A stretch of 64,000 bases of DNA, taken from Neocallimastix lanati (nom. inval.). Taxonomy: Eukaryota > Neocallimastigomycota > Neocallimastigomycetes > Neocallimastigales > Neocallimastigaceae. The notes under the pieces were generated by a model, which worked only from the letters and a program-made list of their open reading frames with translations, ran no database searches and was not told the origin of the DNA. Positions 43,591-55,223 of the stretch are shown here, piece by piece. The translations under genes were made by a program, and so were the position numbers. The stretch is from assembly GCA_016946835.1 (NCBI GenBank), contig JACVTC010000038.1, positions 1,305,001 to 1,369,000 of the forward strand, given 5' to 3'. Every line of letters starts with the position of its first letter. The stretch's first letter is position 1.

Positions 43591-44295
43591 TATTATTTTA
43601 TTTTGTTCTATTTTGTTTTGAATTATATATTATTATTTTTTTTTAAATAGATACCCAGTATTCTTATACAAAATAATATACCATTACATTTTATTAATGA
43701 AGAATTGGATAATAAGGCCTCATCACTAAATGAATATTGTCAATCAGTAAATTCATCCATTACGGATAACAATCAAGCTTCAAAACCAAAATTAAATTAT
43801 TTATCAACCTCATCAAATAAAATAAAATTTGATGAAGATTTACCTATCACCGACGTATTAATTCCATCTTCTTCATATTCGTTTTCTTCGAATACTTTAT
43901 TTTGTAATAATTCCTATGAAAATTATCTTTATAATGATGCAAAAAATGAAAATTTTATAAATACTGTAAATAATATTGAACTTAATAATATGTGCAATGA
44001 AAATGATGAAAACGATGAAAACAATGATGACTTAGAAAAATTATATAAAATGGGATATAATACGTGTAATGCTAAGAAACCAGAAGAATCTATTTATTCA
44101 GTACCGTCATATTCTAATTATTCTGATAATTTATCTTATCATGTTGGTAATTTAGTAGAAGAACCAAATCCAATTACTGAAGATTATCAATCCACTAATA
44201 AAGATTATGATGTAAATGCAACTAATTTAGAGAAAATGAATATGAGATCATTAGATATTTCAAATTTAGATATAGAATATAAAAAGGAAGAATAA
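42528..44295 (+). CDS. single-pass membrane protein with long Asn/Ser-rich cytoplasmic tail
   Basis: Two exons, 42528-43271 and 43651-44295; 462 residues. The first 17 residues are polar, followed by one strong transmembrane segment (about 18-47: IIIALIIICILLLFCCIILL within it) and a basic stop-transfer sequence (YRKELKQNKNKR). This suggests a short outside N-terminus and a large cytoplasmic tail. The tail has proline/threonine residues (ITPATPVT), a His/Arg/Ser-rich basic region (about 180-248) that may contact membrane lipids or nucleic acid, and an acidic C-terminal half with KIKFDEDLPITDVLIP. The overall plan resembles small fungal cell-surface sensors or polarity proteins, but no family is recognised. 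The 379-nt intron consists largely of AAY repeats. Confidence 0.75.
43360..43595. repeat. AAT/AAC/AAA codon-like array inside an intron
   Basis: Most of the intron of the preceding gene is a mixture of AAT, AAC, AAA, TAT and AGC triplets kept in one phase, which would read as poly-Asn with Lys, Tyr and Ser. Simple slippage gives pure AAT, so the mixed third positions look like decayed or optional coding sequence. Confidence 0.7.
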
Positions 44296-44337
44296 CTATA
44301 AAAGAAAAAAAAAATTTTTTTTTTTTTTTATTATTTT

Positions 44338-44450
44338 TATAACAATAACATTATTATTATTATTTTACTACTCATCTTATTGACTAACTATTTTTTATAA
44401 CAATAATAATATTATTAATATTTTACCACCCATCTTATTGACTAACTATC
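44338..44450. repeat. tandem duplication, two copies of about 56 bp, in the 3' region
   Basis: ATAACAATAA...CATCTTATTGACTAACTAT occurs at 44338-44393 and 44397-44450 with minor differences, just after the stop codon of the membrane-protein gene. It probably lies in the 3'-UTR. Confidence 0.75.
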
Positions 44451-44596
44451 ATTAAATTATTAAAATATATACATATTATTTATCTTTAAATATTATACTA
44501 AAGCCATAACTAAAATATTTATAAACATAACTAAAAAAAAAAAAAAAATTTTTTTTTTCTTTTTTTTTCTGAAATTTAAATATAATAAAAATATTT

Positions 44597-44627
<31 letters not shown>

Positions 44628-44741
44628 TAAAAGAATATAGAAAATTAGAAAACCATAAAAAAAAAATAATATATATCTATATCTATATACAATAAATACA
44701 TGTATTAACCTTATTTATAAATTCCTTTTTTTTTTTTTTTT

Positions 44742-44776
<35 letters not shown>

Positions 44777-44899
44777 ATCATATTTATTATTTATTATTTA
44801 TATATTTATTTATTATTTATAATTATTTATAATTATTTATTTACTTTTAAAAATATACTAAATTATAATATTATACATATTATATAGGTATATATTTCT

Positions 44900-44950
<51 letters not shown>

Positions 44951-46356
44951 TTTTTATTCCGTCATCATATATTATAAATATTAGCACAATTTTTTTTTTT
45001 TTTTTTTTAAAAAAAAAAATATAAATATAAAAATAAAAATAAAAATAAAAAATAATAAAAAAAAAAATAAATAAAAAAATTAAAATAAAAATAAAAATAA
45101 AAATAATAATAATAATAATAATAAAAAAAAGTATAGTTCATTTTTTAAAATATAACAATAACAATAATTAAAAAAACAAAACAAAACAGAACAAAAAAAA
45201 AAAAATTTTTTTTTTGAATTTTTTTTTTTGAATTTTTTGGCCTACCTAATTTTTTTTTTTTTTTTTAAATTATAAAAATATAAATAACCCCGTATTTTTT
45301 CAGATCATTAATTTTAATATTAATAATAATATTATTATTATTGTTATTGTTAGAATAATGTGAAATAATGAGAAATAAACTTCAAATATATTGGAAATAT
45401 ATTGTATAATAAATTAATGAATAAACCACATTGTAAAAAGTAAATATATATAAAGAAAAACATGTTAATTTGTGTTATTATAATTTAATCTTTTATAACA
45501 CACTCTCTTTATTTATCATAAAAACATAGTAATAAAGCTGATATAAAAGTGGTTAAACTCAAATTTTTAACGACTCCTAACCGATTAGATTCGCATAAAC
45601 TCTTACAAAAAAAAAAAAAAAAAAAAAAAGGATATCTTAAAAAAGGTTTTATTCTTTTAGTCGGACATAAATCAAAGTCAAACAAACTAATTATAATTTA
45701 AAATGACAGAAACCAAAGAAAAATTAGTCATAAATAATAAATGATTATTGTAAAACCTAACGAGTAACGGAGTATTCAATCAAAATTAATTAATTAAAAA
45801 AACTTGAATATTAAAAATTACCTAAAAATTACCTATTAATAATAATGGTGCATTCATTAATCCACAAAATATCAAATATCAAAATACAAAATACAAGGTT
45901 ATATCTAGTTAAAATATTAAATCAAAAAAAAAAATATATATATATATATACAAAGTATAAATAAATATAAAATATACAATTAATATAATAAAGAATATAT
46001 TTAAGAAATATTCTTAGGATAAAAAGATAAAATTCAGATAATCTATAAATTTAGTAATAATATAATATATATATTCACCTAGCAAAACCAAATTATATTC
46101 AGAGTGAAAATGATTAGGTTTGAAGAGGAATGTTTGAATATATGTGAAATAATGAGAAATAAACTTCAAATGCATTAGAAATATATTGCGTATACGTAAA
46201 TTAATGTATAAACCATATCGTGAAAGTATAAAAAAAAAAAAAAAAAACATGTAAATTTGTGTTAATAATTTAATCTTTTATAACTCTTTTATCATAAAAA
46301 CATAGTAGTAAAGTTGATATAAAATTATTAAACCCATATTTTCACGACTCTTAACA

Positions 46357-46431
<75 letters not shown>

Positions 46432-47819
46432 TTTATTATTTTTTTATCTTTTTTTCTTTTTTTTCTCTTTTTTAAAATGTATAATTCGAAAATAGAATTA
46501 TTGTATAACCGATGGACAATTATTTAAAAGATATATATAATTAAATTATATGATGATGATGATGTATTATTTATTGGATTTTTTATATTAATATATTTAT
46601 TATATTAATTTAAAAAATTGTATTTCATCATTTTTTTTAAAGAATATTAAGTATTAAACTAAAATGTAAAAAAACAAAAACAAAAAAAAATATTAAAAAA
46701 TATATATAAAAAAAAATACATTATATATTTCCATAAATAAATAAAAAAAATATATATATATATATATAAATATTTATATTATTTATTATTTATTAATTAT
46801 CAATAAAAGGGAAAACAATTATGGGACCTGGTTCAGATATTATTATTTTTATTATTATTATTATTATTATTATTGTTATTATTATTATTATTATTGTTGT
46901 TGTTGTTACTGTTATTGTTATATATTAACTAATATAAATGTTATTTAAATTTCTATAATAGATAAAATATTATTTTTTTAAATGAGATCTGAATTCTTAA
47001 AATAATGAGTCTATATCTTAGAACTTCTATGTATTATTCTTTCATTAATATCGATTTATGAAAGGAAATCTATGTATACATTTAATAGCTTTGGATTTTA
47101 GATGTTAAAAATTTTTTTTTTTTTTTTTGAATAGGAATGAATTAAAACTAAAATAAATATAGAATATAAAGGATTTAATTTACTGTTGATGATGTAATGA
47201 AAGAATTAGATTATGAACCGTATGAAAAGCTCTTGTATATTATATGAAATTAGTTAATAATATTGATATAATATAAATATTTATATTAATAATTAAATAA
47301 TCATTACGGTTATTACTTAATTTTTCATATAAAAAAAAACTTTTTTTAAGAAGATAATGAAATGATATATTCATTATGCTATATATATTATTCAATTTAA
47401 TAACATTACTATATCATAAATAGTATTTACATGAATATTTAATATAAAGTGTCAAACTGAATTATATATATATATTTATATTCTTTTTTTTTTTTTTTTT
47501 TTTTTTAATTATAAAAAATATTACTTAAACTTTACAGCCATTTCATTGAAAATATATCAAGAATTTTTTCTGAAATTTTATGTGTTACATCAGCAATGAT
47601 TCAGTTGAAAATCTCATATATCAAATCTATTCATGTAGATTAAATAAAAAATTTTAAATAATCAAGAGATTTTGAAAGAGTCTCTATAACACTAATATTC
47701 ATACAATGTATAAATATATATATATATATATATATATTTATAAATATTTAAAAGTATATTCCTCATTTTTAACTTAAGATATTAAAAATACAAAACGATT
47801 GTTCAACTTGATTGCTCCA

Positions 47820-47862
<43 letters not shown>

Positions 47863-47938
47863 TTTTGAAGTAATTATATTATATCTATTTATTATTGATG
47901 ATGATGATAATAATAATAAATATGGTCACTTTTTTTTA

Positions 47939-47993
<55 letters not shown>

Positions 47994-48710
47994 ATTAGAT
48001 ATAACTGATGAAAATTAAATTATGTATATTTTAGCGCAAGTGGATTGTTTAATATAGTATAGTGAAATTTTAAATATTAAAATAAAGATTATACTGAAGA
48101 TTATGATTAATGAAGCTTAATATTTATATTTAAAAAATTTAAAATATATATATATATATAAATATATTTAAAAAAATGATAGTTACTATTATAAAGGTAA
48201 AAATAATGATTAATGAAGTTTATTATTTGTAATTAAATATATATATATATATATATATATTTAAAAAAATGATAGTTACTATTAAAAAAAATACTTAAAG
48301 AAATGTTGAAAATAATAATATTAAATAATACTTATTTATTATTTGTATTATTGAAGTTAGATTGAAAGATTAATATATATATATATATATTTTTTTTAAA
48401 AAAAAAATAAAAATAAAAATAAAAATAAATTTCAAATGAATTTTAATTTTTAAATGTCAATAAATATATAAATAATCTCCAAATAAATTAAATAGATTAA
48501 CTTTAATTCTTGAATTTTTATTTTACTTTACATATGACTTTATTTATTTATAAGATAAAAATTAAAGATGGATTGTAAATTACAATAATTATTAGGATTT
48601 ATATATTACTAAATATTAGTTATGAAATTTAATATTGTGTATTATTATTTATTATTATTTATTTGAATTAAATTAAAAATATTTATTTATAAATGTATGA
48701 TAAATTAAGT

Positions 48711-48768
<58 letters not shown>

Positions 48769-48812
48769 TAGAATATTAATATATATATATATATTTATTT
48801 TTATTTTTTCCT
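44451..48812. other. intergenic, 4.4 kb, repeats only
   Basis: A/T homopolymers (a T run of about 49 at 44908-44948, T47 near 47942-47990, T55 near 48713-48767), ATT arrays at 46352-46430 and 47820-47860, the direct repeats at 45359-46356, and an imperfect tandem duplication at about 48095-48290 (GATTAATGAAG...GATAGTTACTATT). No gene is recognised. Confidence 0.6.
45359..46356. repeat. pair of about 220-bp direct repeats 784 bp apart
   Basis: TGTGAAATAATGAGAAATAA... at 45359-45583 recurs at 46143-46356 with small indels and substitutions. Both copies contain CATAAAAACATAGTA and end near ACGACTC(C/T)TAAC. The unit starts with TG and the spacer has no gene, so this could be a degenerate short LTR element (TRIM) or a segmental tandem duplication. 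A primer-binding site could not be identified. Confidence 0.65.
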
Positions 48813-49064
48813 TTAATTTTTCTTATTAGTTTTTGAAATTTCATTTAAATCATGAGCTAAATTATGTATCTTTGCTTTGAAATTAAGTTCTCCATCAAGT
48901 ATTTTTTCATGGTGGGTAATATATTGTATAATTCTCTCAAAGGATGTTCCACTATCTAAACAATTTAAATTGTTTGAATTTAGATTGGTATTTATTTTAT
49001 CAAAAAGTTCATTGAGTTTTTTTATTTTTTCTAATGGTAAAGATTGATATATTAGAAAATTATA

Positions 49065-49100
<36 letters not shown>

Positions 49101-49191
49101 ATATATATATATAAATATTTTATTGAAACATATATTAAGAAATTCATATAGTAATATATTTAGAAAAAAAAAAAATATATTATCATTATGA

Positions 49192-49234
<43 letters not shown>

Positions 49235-49270
49235 TTATTATATAAAAAAGCATAAAAAATATAGATATGA

Positions 49271-49337
<67 letters not shown>

Positions 49338-49771
49338 ATAATACCTTTCATTCTTTCTTTTATGATAGGATTTTGAGTTGATTCTTTTCTAAAAATTATT
49401 TTAATTTAGTAATTTCAAATTTTATATATAAATGATAATTTGAATTTTAAATTAATAATTTAATGATAGAGATATAATTTGATAATAATAGAGAAATAAT
49501 TAAATTATAGAGAAATAATTAAATAATAATTATAATATATAAATTATTAATTTGGAATCCATTTCTTTTAATTTTTATTATTTTATTATTTTATTATTAT
49601 TATTATTTTATTTTATTTTTATTTCTTTCTTTCTTTCTTTTTTTTTTTTTTTTTTTTTTTTTTTGCTTACATATCCTTTATTATGATATTGCCTTGTTCT
49701 TCTAATTGAACTAGTAAATCTAATAGCTTTTCAACTACTTCAACCGTAATGATATTAGTATTATTACTCAT
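48813..49771 (-). CDS. small helical protein, 120 residues, unidentified
   Basis: Three exons on the minus strand: 49671-49771, 49345-49388 and 48813-49030; phases close and the frame ends in TAA. The protein begins MSNNTNIITVEVVEKLLDLL and is predicted almost wholly helical: a first helix with QLEEQGNIIIKDI, a charged middle (ERMKEKIKKLNELFDKINTN), a short Asn-rich linker, and a final helix around GTSFERIIQYITHHEKIL. Size and helix pattern recall small subunits of Mediator, BLOC/BORC or kinetochore assemblies, but no specific family can be named. The start follows an A-rich stretch; introns contain long T runs and an ATT array. Splice agreement and length make a real gene likely. Confidence 0.7.
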
Positions 49772-50235
49772 TTTTTTTATTTATTTTATTTTGATTATTT
49801 ACGTCAACAATAAGAAAAGAAAAAATATATATATATAAATTATAAAATATAAAATAATTTAAAAAACTTTTTTTTTTTTTTTTCTATGTATATATGAATT
49901 TTTATTCTATTAAATATTTTATTTTTCAATAAAAAAAAAATAAAATAAAATATTAAAATAATAAATACTTTTCACTTATTTTATTTTTCAATAAAAAAAA
50001 AAAATAAAATATTAAAATAATAAATATTTTTCACTTAAATATTCACTTCCCTCTTACATGTACACCTACTTCCACTTAAAACAACATAAATTTAATTTCT
50101 AGAACAATTATTATTCATAATTTGTATTTACTATTTTTATACACACATAAATTTTCAACAATATACTATTAAATAACTCCTCTTATTTTTTTTTTTTTTT
50201 TGAATTCTAAAAAAATTTATTAAATTTTTTTATTT

Positions 50236-50270
<35 letters not shown>

Positions 50271-50478
50271 TTTTGTTTATAAATTCTCATAATTTTTCTT
50301 TCATTTTAAGAAAAATTTCTTTTCTTGTTTATTATTTTCTTTTGTTCATATTTTTTCTTTTTTATTACTAATTTAAAAATTTTTAAATAACTTTTAAACT
50401 ATTATAATAATAATTAAAAAAATATTTCTAATTTATAAAATATTTTTTCATTTTATAAATGCTTTTCGTTAAATGCAT
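49772..50478. other. intergenic between the small helical protein and TCTP
   Basis: About 700 bp, T-rich. It contains a near-exact direct repeat of about 70 bp (TATTTTATTTTTCAATAAAAAAA...ATTTTTCACTTA, about 49915-49980 and 49978-50040) and a C-containing stretch CACTTCCCTCTTACATGTACACC near 50045. The latter is probably the promoter or leader of the small helical gene or the 3'-UTR of TCTP. Confidence 0.5.
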
Positions 50479-51283
50479 CTATAACTTTTCAATCTTAAGA
50501 CCATCCTTGAAAATAGTGAAGTATGGAGTAACACCATCTTCTCTGTAGTTAAGAAGAAGGACAGCACCATCTGGGTCCATGGATTCACCAACGTAGAATT
50601 CGTAATCCTTGAAGTTAGCAAGAATCTTCTTGAAAAGAATAACAGCTTCCTTTTCGAAGTCTGGAACACGTTCTGGGTTGTTTTCTTGAAGGTACTTTCT
50701 AATACTCTTCATGTAACCCTTCATGTAAACCTTGTAAGAAGCTTTGTCGAATTGAGTTTCTTGGAGACGGAAAGAGTAAACGACATTGTTAACAACTTGG
50801 GCATCTTCTGGGATTGGACCATCTTCTTCATCTTCAGCAGATGGGTTGGCACCAATATCGTAATCATCGTTACCACTGACAGTAATCATCTTTTATAAAA
50901 TATTATTTATAATAATATATTTATTAAAATAATGATTAATACCTATGTTTTCCCATTTTTTAAACACCATATATATAATTTTTCCCTTCTATCTTTTTTT
51001 TACTTTAGAGTACTTACTTTACAGTCGACTTCAATGGCAATACCATTACCGATTTCAGTGATCTTGTAAGCGTCAGAGACGATTTCATCACCTTTTAATT
51101 TAAATTTTAAATATTAATAATACATTAATTATATTATTATTATCATAATTTTATACATTATCTTTTTTTCACTTTTTATATTCTACATTCTACATTAATC
51201 CCAACACATTCTTAAAATTATTTATGTATCTTTTTAATTCTCCTTTACTACATACCAGAGATAACGTCACGATAAAGAATCAT
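50479..51283 (-). CDS. TCTP: translationally controlled tumour protein (TCTP)
   Basis: Abundant, conserved cytosolic protein (Tma19 in yeast) associated with ribosomes and stress responses. Exons: 51256-51283, 51018-51091, 50479-50889; 170 residues, close to the usual 167-172. The start MILYRDVISGDEIVSDAY matches the family. The body contains IGANPSAEDEE, QETQFDKASYKVYMKGYMKS (a TCTP signature region), NPERVPDFE, ILANFKDYEFYVGESMDPDG and LLNYREDGVTPYFTIFKDGL, ending EKL. As with eL24, codon choice favours C/G-ending codons (GGT, ATC, AAG, TTC), standing out from the surrounding AT-rich genes and indicating high expression. Both introns are short and end in canonical AG. Confidence 0.97.
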
Positions 51284-52200
51284 GTTGATTAAAAATTATT
51301 ATTATACTAATTTAAAATTTTTAAAAGCGTGAATATAAAATTTAAAAAATTTTGAATTATATTTATATGAATTTTCTAACCAATAATAAGTCAAAAGAAA
51401 ATATAAAAAAAAAAAACAGCAGCCAATAAAATTTCTATCTCAAAGCCATATATAATCAAAAAGACTATTAATTATTTGGGATATATTGTATTATAAAAAT
51501 AAATTATGATTTAATTAGAAATAAAAAATATATATATAATTATATAAAATCTATTAATTTAATTGATTTATATAATCTTATTATTATTTGTTTAAATAAA
51601 TAGTCATTTAATATATTAAAAGTATTAAAATTTTTAAAAGTGCAATATAAAAAACTATATACTAATAAACATGTACAATAAATAATAAGTATTACATTAT
51701 GTAATAAATAAAAATTCTGTGTTACCATTAATTTAATTCCATAAAAATGAAAAAGTCATTTTTTTTTTTTATTTTGGATTTTGTTGTTGTAAATATATTA
51801 AAAATGTTTATGTTTTTTTTTTTATATACAAAATAAGAAAAGACAAAAAATAAAAAAAATAAAAAAGAGTATCTATTTAATTATCTAAATTATTATAATA
51901 TTCTGTGGATTTTATATATTTTATATATTTATATTTTATATTTTATATTTTATATTTTATATTTTATATTTTATATTTTATATTTTATATTTTATATTTT
52001 ATATTTTATATTTTATATTTTATATTTTATATTTTATATTTTATATTTTATATTTTATATTTTATATTTTATATTTTTATATTTCTATATTATATTTCTA
52101 TATTTTATATTTTTATATTTTATATTTTATATTTTATATTTTATATCATTAAATAATATGTAATAAGAAATATAATTTATCGATTATGAAATAATACTAT
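51284..52200. other. intergenic with heptamer satellite
   Basis: AT-rich promoter side of TCTP, followed by the TATTTTA satellite at 51929-52146. No gene seen. Confidence 0.6.
51929..52146. repeat. (TATTTTA)n heptamer satellite
   Basis: About 21 near-perfect 7-bp units to about 52075, then degenerate copies. It is a different heptamer from the TTATTTA family but has the same unit length. Confidence 0.9.
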
Positions 52201-52226
52201 TTTAAATAATTATATTTATATTTCTT

Positions 52227-52860
52227 ATAACATCAACACCAACAAATAATTACCAATGTAATTAAAAAAAACAAAGGGAAAATAAAATTAAACATTATAT
52301 ATACACTTTCTGGATTAGAAGGACCGCCTGTTCGAATCCAACAAGTATTACTTTCACATTCTTTAGAAGAACATTCATCGTTAGTTTTACATGAATCTCC
52401 ATATGGTTTACCACAATGCATATATGAACCTCTAATAGAGATAAGTGAAGTTTGTTTATAGTAAGAATCACAACGAACTATTGGATTCTCATCATTAAAC
52501 ACACGATATTTGTTAAAACATTTATTCGACAAACATTCATAATCATTTTCACAACTAGCATGTTGACATTTATCAATTTTAATTTTTTCATAGGTATACA
52601 AGTATTACAATTATGTTTAGTTATATTTCCATTTTTATTTAGAATTTCAATATAATCATTACTATATTCATAATCAGATTCAACACAAATATCATCTTTA
52701 CAAAAAAAAACTAAGATAATATTTATTTTTAATTTTTAATACTTCTTCTTTTGATAATACTTTATTTTTATCATCAATATGAAGATTGAATGAAGTAATA
52801 TTCTCATGGATATGAATATTTTCTTCATTTGTTTGTAAACTTCTTTCAAAAAAATTGTGT
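52227..52860 (-). pseudogene. broken Cys-rich surface-protein gene with C-terminal hydrophobic segment
   Basis: The longest open part, about 52233-52601, has repeated C-x(3-8)-C knots: CENDYECLSNKC, CGKPYGDSCKTNDECSSKEC and ESNTCWIRTGG. It ends in a hydrophobic helix and CWC, as in many membrane-anchored cysteine-rich proteins of gut fungi and similar to dickkopf-like disulfide motifs. Upstream, CKDDICVESD continues the pattern in another frame (about 52620-52700), and an N-terminal segment near 52740-52860 lies in a third frame. The breaks coincide with A/T homopolymers (about 52578, 52700 and 52850) and have no plausible splice sites. It is therefore read as a pseudogene; sequencing error in homopolymers is the alternative. 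Confidence 0.6.
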
Positions 52861-53700
52861 TACCATTAACAGATAAAAAATAATATATATATTTACATGG
52901 AATATTTGAAAAATATTATTACATATTCTTGTTAAATCATGTAATGTAATTTTATTATTCATTATAAAATTTCTAGTAATATTTGAAAATATCAATAAAG
53001 TTAAGTAATAAAATTATTTTATTAGTAAATATTTTTATTTTGGAATATTTAATTTTTAGTTAAAGAGATTATAAACTATTAAAATCAATTTATAAAACAT
53101 TTAAATATCATGAAATTATAAATAATTTCAATGTTCTAAAATTATGATTATAGAATTAATTTAATTATGATAGTATTATTTAATATTATTTATAACATAA
53201 TTATCGTAAATATTATTATCTGATTTATTTAAAAATTTTTGTTATTGTAATTGATATAAAATGAAATATTCAAACCTTAATTAATATAAAATAGTTTATA
53301 TTATTCAAACATAAATTAATGTCATAAATCAAATTTAAATAATTTTACAACAATTTTTAATGTGTGGCTTGATTTTATATATTAATTATATTTATAATTA
53401 ATAATAAATTTTATAGCATAAATCAATGTTTTAATTATATTCTTATCATTTTATATTTATATTTATATAGTTATTAAATATTTCCTTAAATAATAATTAT
53501 TAATAGTTTATTTTAATCACAAGAACAATTAATTAAATAGTTATTATAACTAAATAACATAAAAATAAAGCATTTCTCTGAATTAAGAGAAGTTAAGAAA
53601 AGTTAAGAAGTTATGTTGTGTTTAGTAATGGTAAGTTAGTTAGTAATTAAAAGTATAAGAAAGTTGTTAAATATCTTTTTAAATATATGTAGTTTTAAAA

Positions 53701-53734
<34 letters not shown>

Positions 53735-53883
53735 AAACTAATAAATTTAATAAATAAATCCCAACAAAAGTACATCAAACTTTTGAGTTGTATATCATAT
53801 ATATATATATTATATTTAGATAATTTATTTAAAATACCCTATTTTTGTATTTATTTTTACCCTTGTAATATCAATGTTTTAAC
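52861..53883. other. intergenic, no gene seen
   Basis: AT-rich, with a G-containing short repeat AAGAGAAGTTAAGAAAAGTTAAGAAGTT (about 53583-53612) and an AAAT array near 53700. Nothing else is recognised. Confidence 0.55.
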
Positions 53884-54181
53884 GGGAGTGGTGCATTTCG
53901 CCAAATTGCATTTCTCCAGGTTGCATTTCGCCATTTTTGAAAGCATGTGGCGTATTAAAAAAATGTGGCATTTCGCCAAGTTGAAAATTATTAAATAAAT
54001 AAATAAATAAATAAAATTAAATATTATTAATATTGAATAAAAACAATTTTAAAGAAAATTATTATGAATTAAAATTTATTTATTTATTCATTTATTTATA
54101 TCAATATTCCACTTGTCGAAATGCATCCTGGTGAAATGTAACATTTTAATACTACGCCATTTGGCGAAATGCAACTCTCCC
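53884..54181. mobile_element. 298-bp MITE of the same TIR family
   Basis: Starts GGGAGTGGTGCATTTCGCCA and ends (reverse complement) GGGAGAGTTGCATTTCGCCA. The core, from TTGAAAGCATGTGGCGTATT through TTATTAATATTG to CACTTGTCGAAATGCA, is colinear with the reverse complement of 39771-40088. The flanking duplication is degenerate (TGTTTTAA against TATTTTAT). The terminal word is iterated three to four times inside the left end. It has no coding capacity and was presumably mobilised by the MULE transposase family. Confidence 0.82.
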
Positions 54182-55057
54182 GTATTTTATATTATTATTA
54201 CATATATTTTATAATATTATTTTTATTACTAACAATCTTAATCCAACTTATTTTGTTAGACCATAATAAATTATATATTAGTAATTATAACGGATTCCTA
54301 TATTTATAACATTATTATTACTTTAATATTTAAGTAATATTTAAACAAATTTAAAAATAATTATTTATTATTTGAATATAAAATTTTTTATTAGTTGTAT
54401 CAAATAAAAATTTAAATAAATTATTTTAAATAATAATATTATTTAAAATTATGTTATGAAATAATAAATTAATATTTCAATAGTTAATACGACGAAGAAT
54501 CTGTTTTTATTAATTGGGTTATTTTTTTGTAGGATTAACACATTCTAATCTAATTATCAATTTATCAATTCCTTTCTTTCACGAAAAAAAAAAATATTTA
54601 TTTTATTATTTAAACCTAACCCATAAATCTTTTACTTATAATAAATTATACTATAAAATCATCAAGTTATTTGTTTAATTGAATCGAGACTTCTTTTTAA
54701 AAAATATATATTTAAAATTAAATAATTCATAAAGTATAAAACTTTTCTATATTTTGAATTAAAGTAATTTAAATAAGCAATTATTTAAATATATATTAAA
54801 AAATAAAACTATTTGTATTATAATTATTACATGTATTCTAGGATAATTAAACATAATATAAATAGATATTTTAGAATTATTATGATTATGAATAATTTCG
54901 TTTATAAATAATATAAATTAAAATATAAATAATATTAGTTTGAAAATCTTTACGATATAGTTAGTTTTTATAATCATAATGATATTTATTTATTTTCATA
55001 ATGTCGTATCTTTAATTTATATTTCATAATTAGTTAGTCTCGTTTGAATGTGAAAAT
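54182..55057. other. intergenic, no gene seen
   Basis: AT-rich sequence without recognisable exons or arrays. It separates the MITE from the capping-enzyme relic. Confidence 0.55.
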
Positions 55058-55174
55058 TTAATAACCTTCAAATAAGAAAATATATAAATTTTGAGATGGA
55101 TTAAGAAATGAAAATGGTTTTATTGAATATTGACTAATTATTATTAAATTTATATTTTTCAAATATTTTATATT

Positions 55175-55223
<49 letters not shown>

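Noticed and set aside
43344-43646. 100-codon poly-Asn open frame
   Set aside because: Lies within an intron with clear donor and acceptor that join two in-frame exons; kept only as a finding.
52325-52340. GTTCGAATCC, identical to a tRNA T-loop core
   Set aside because: It lies within the Cys-rich reading on the opposite strand, and no cloverleaf can be built.
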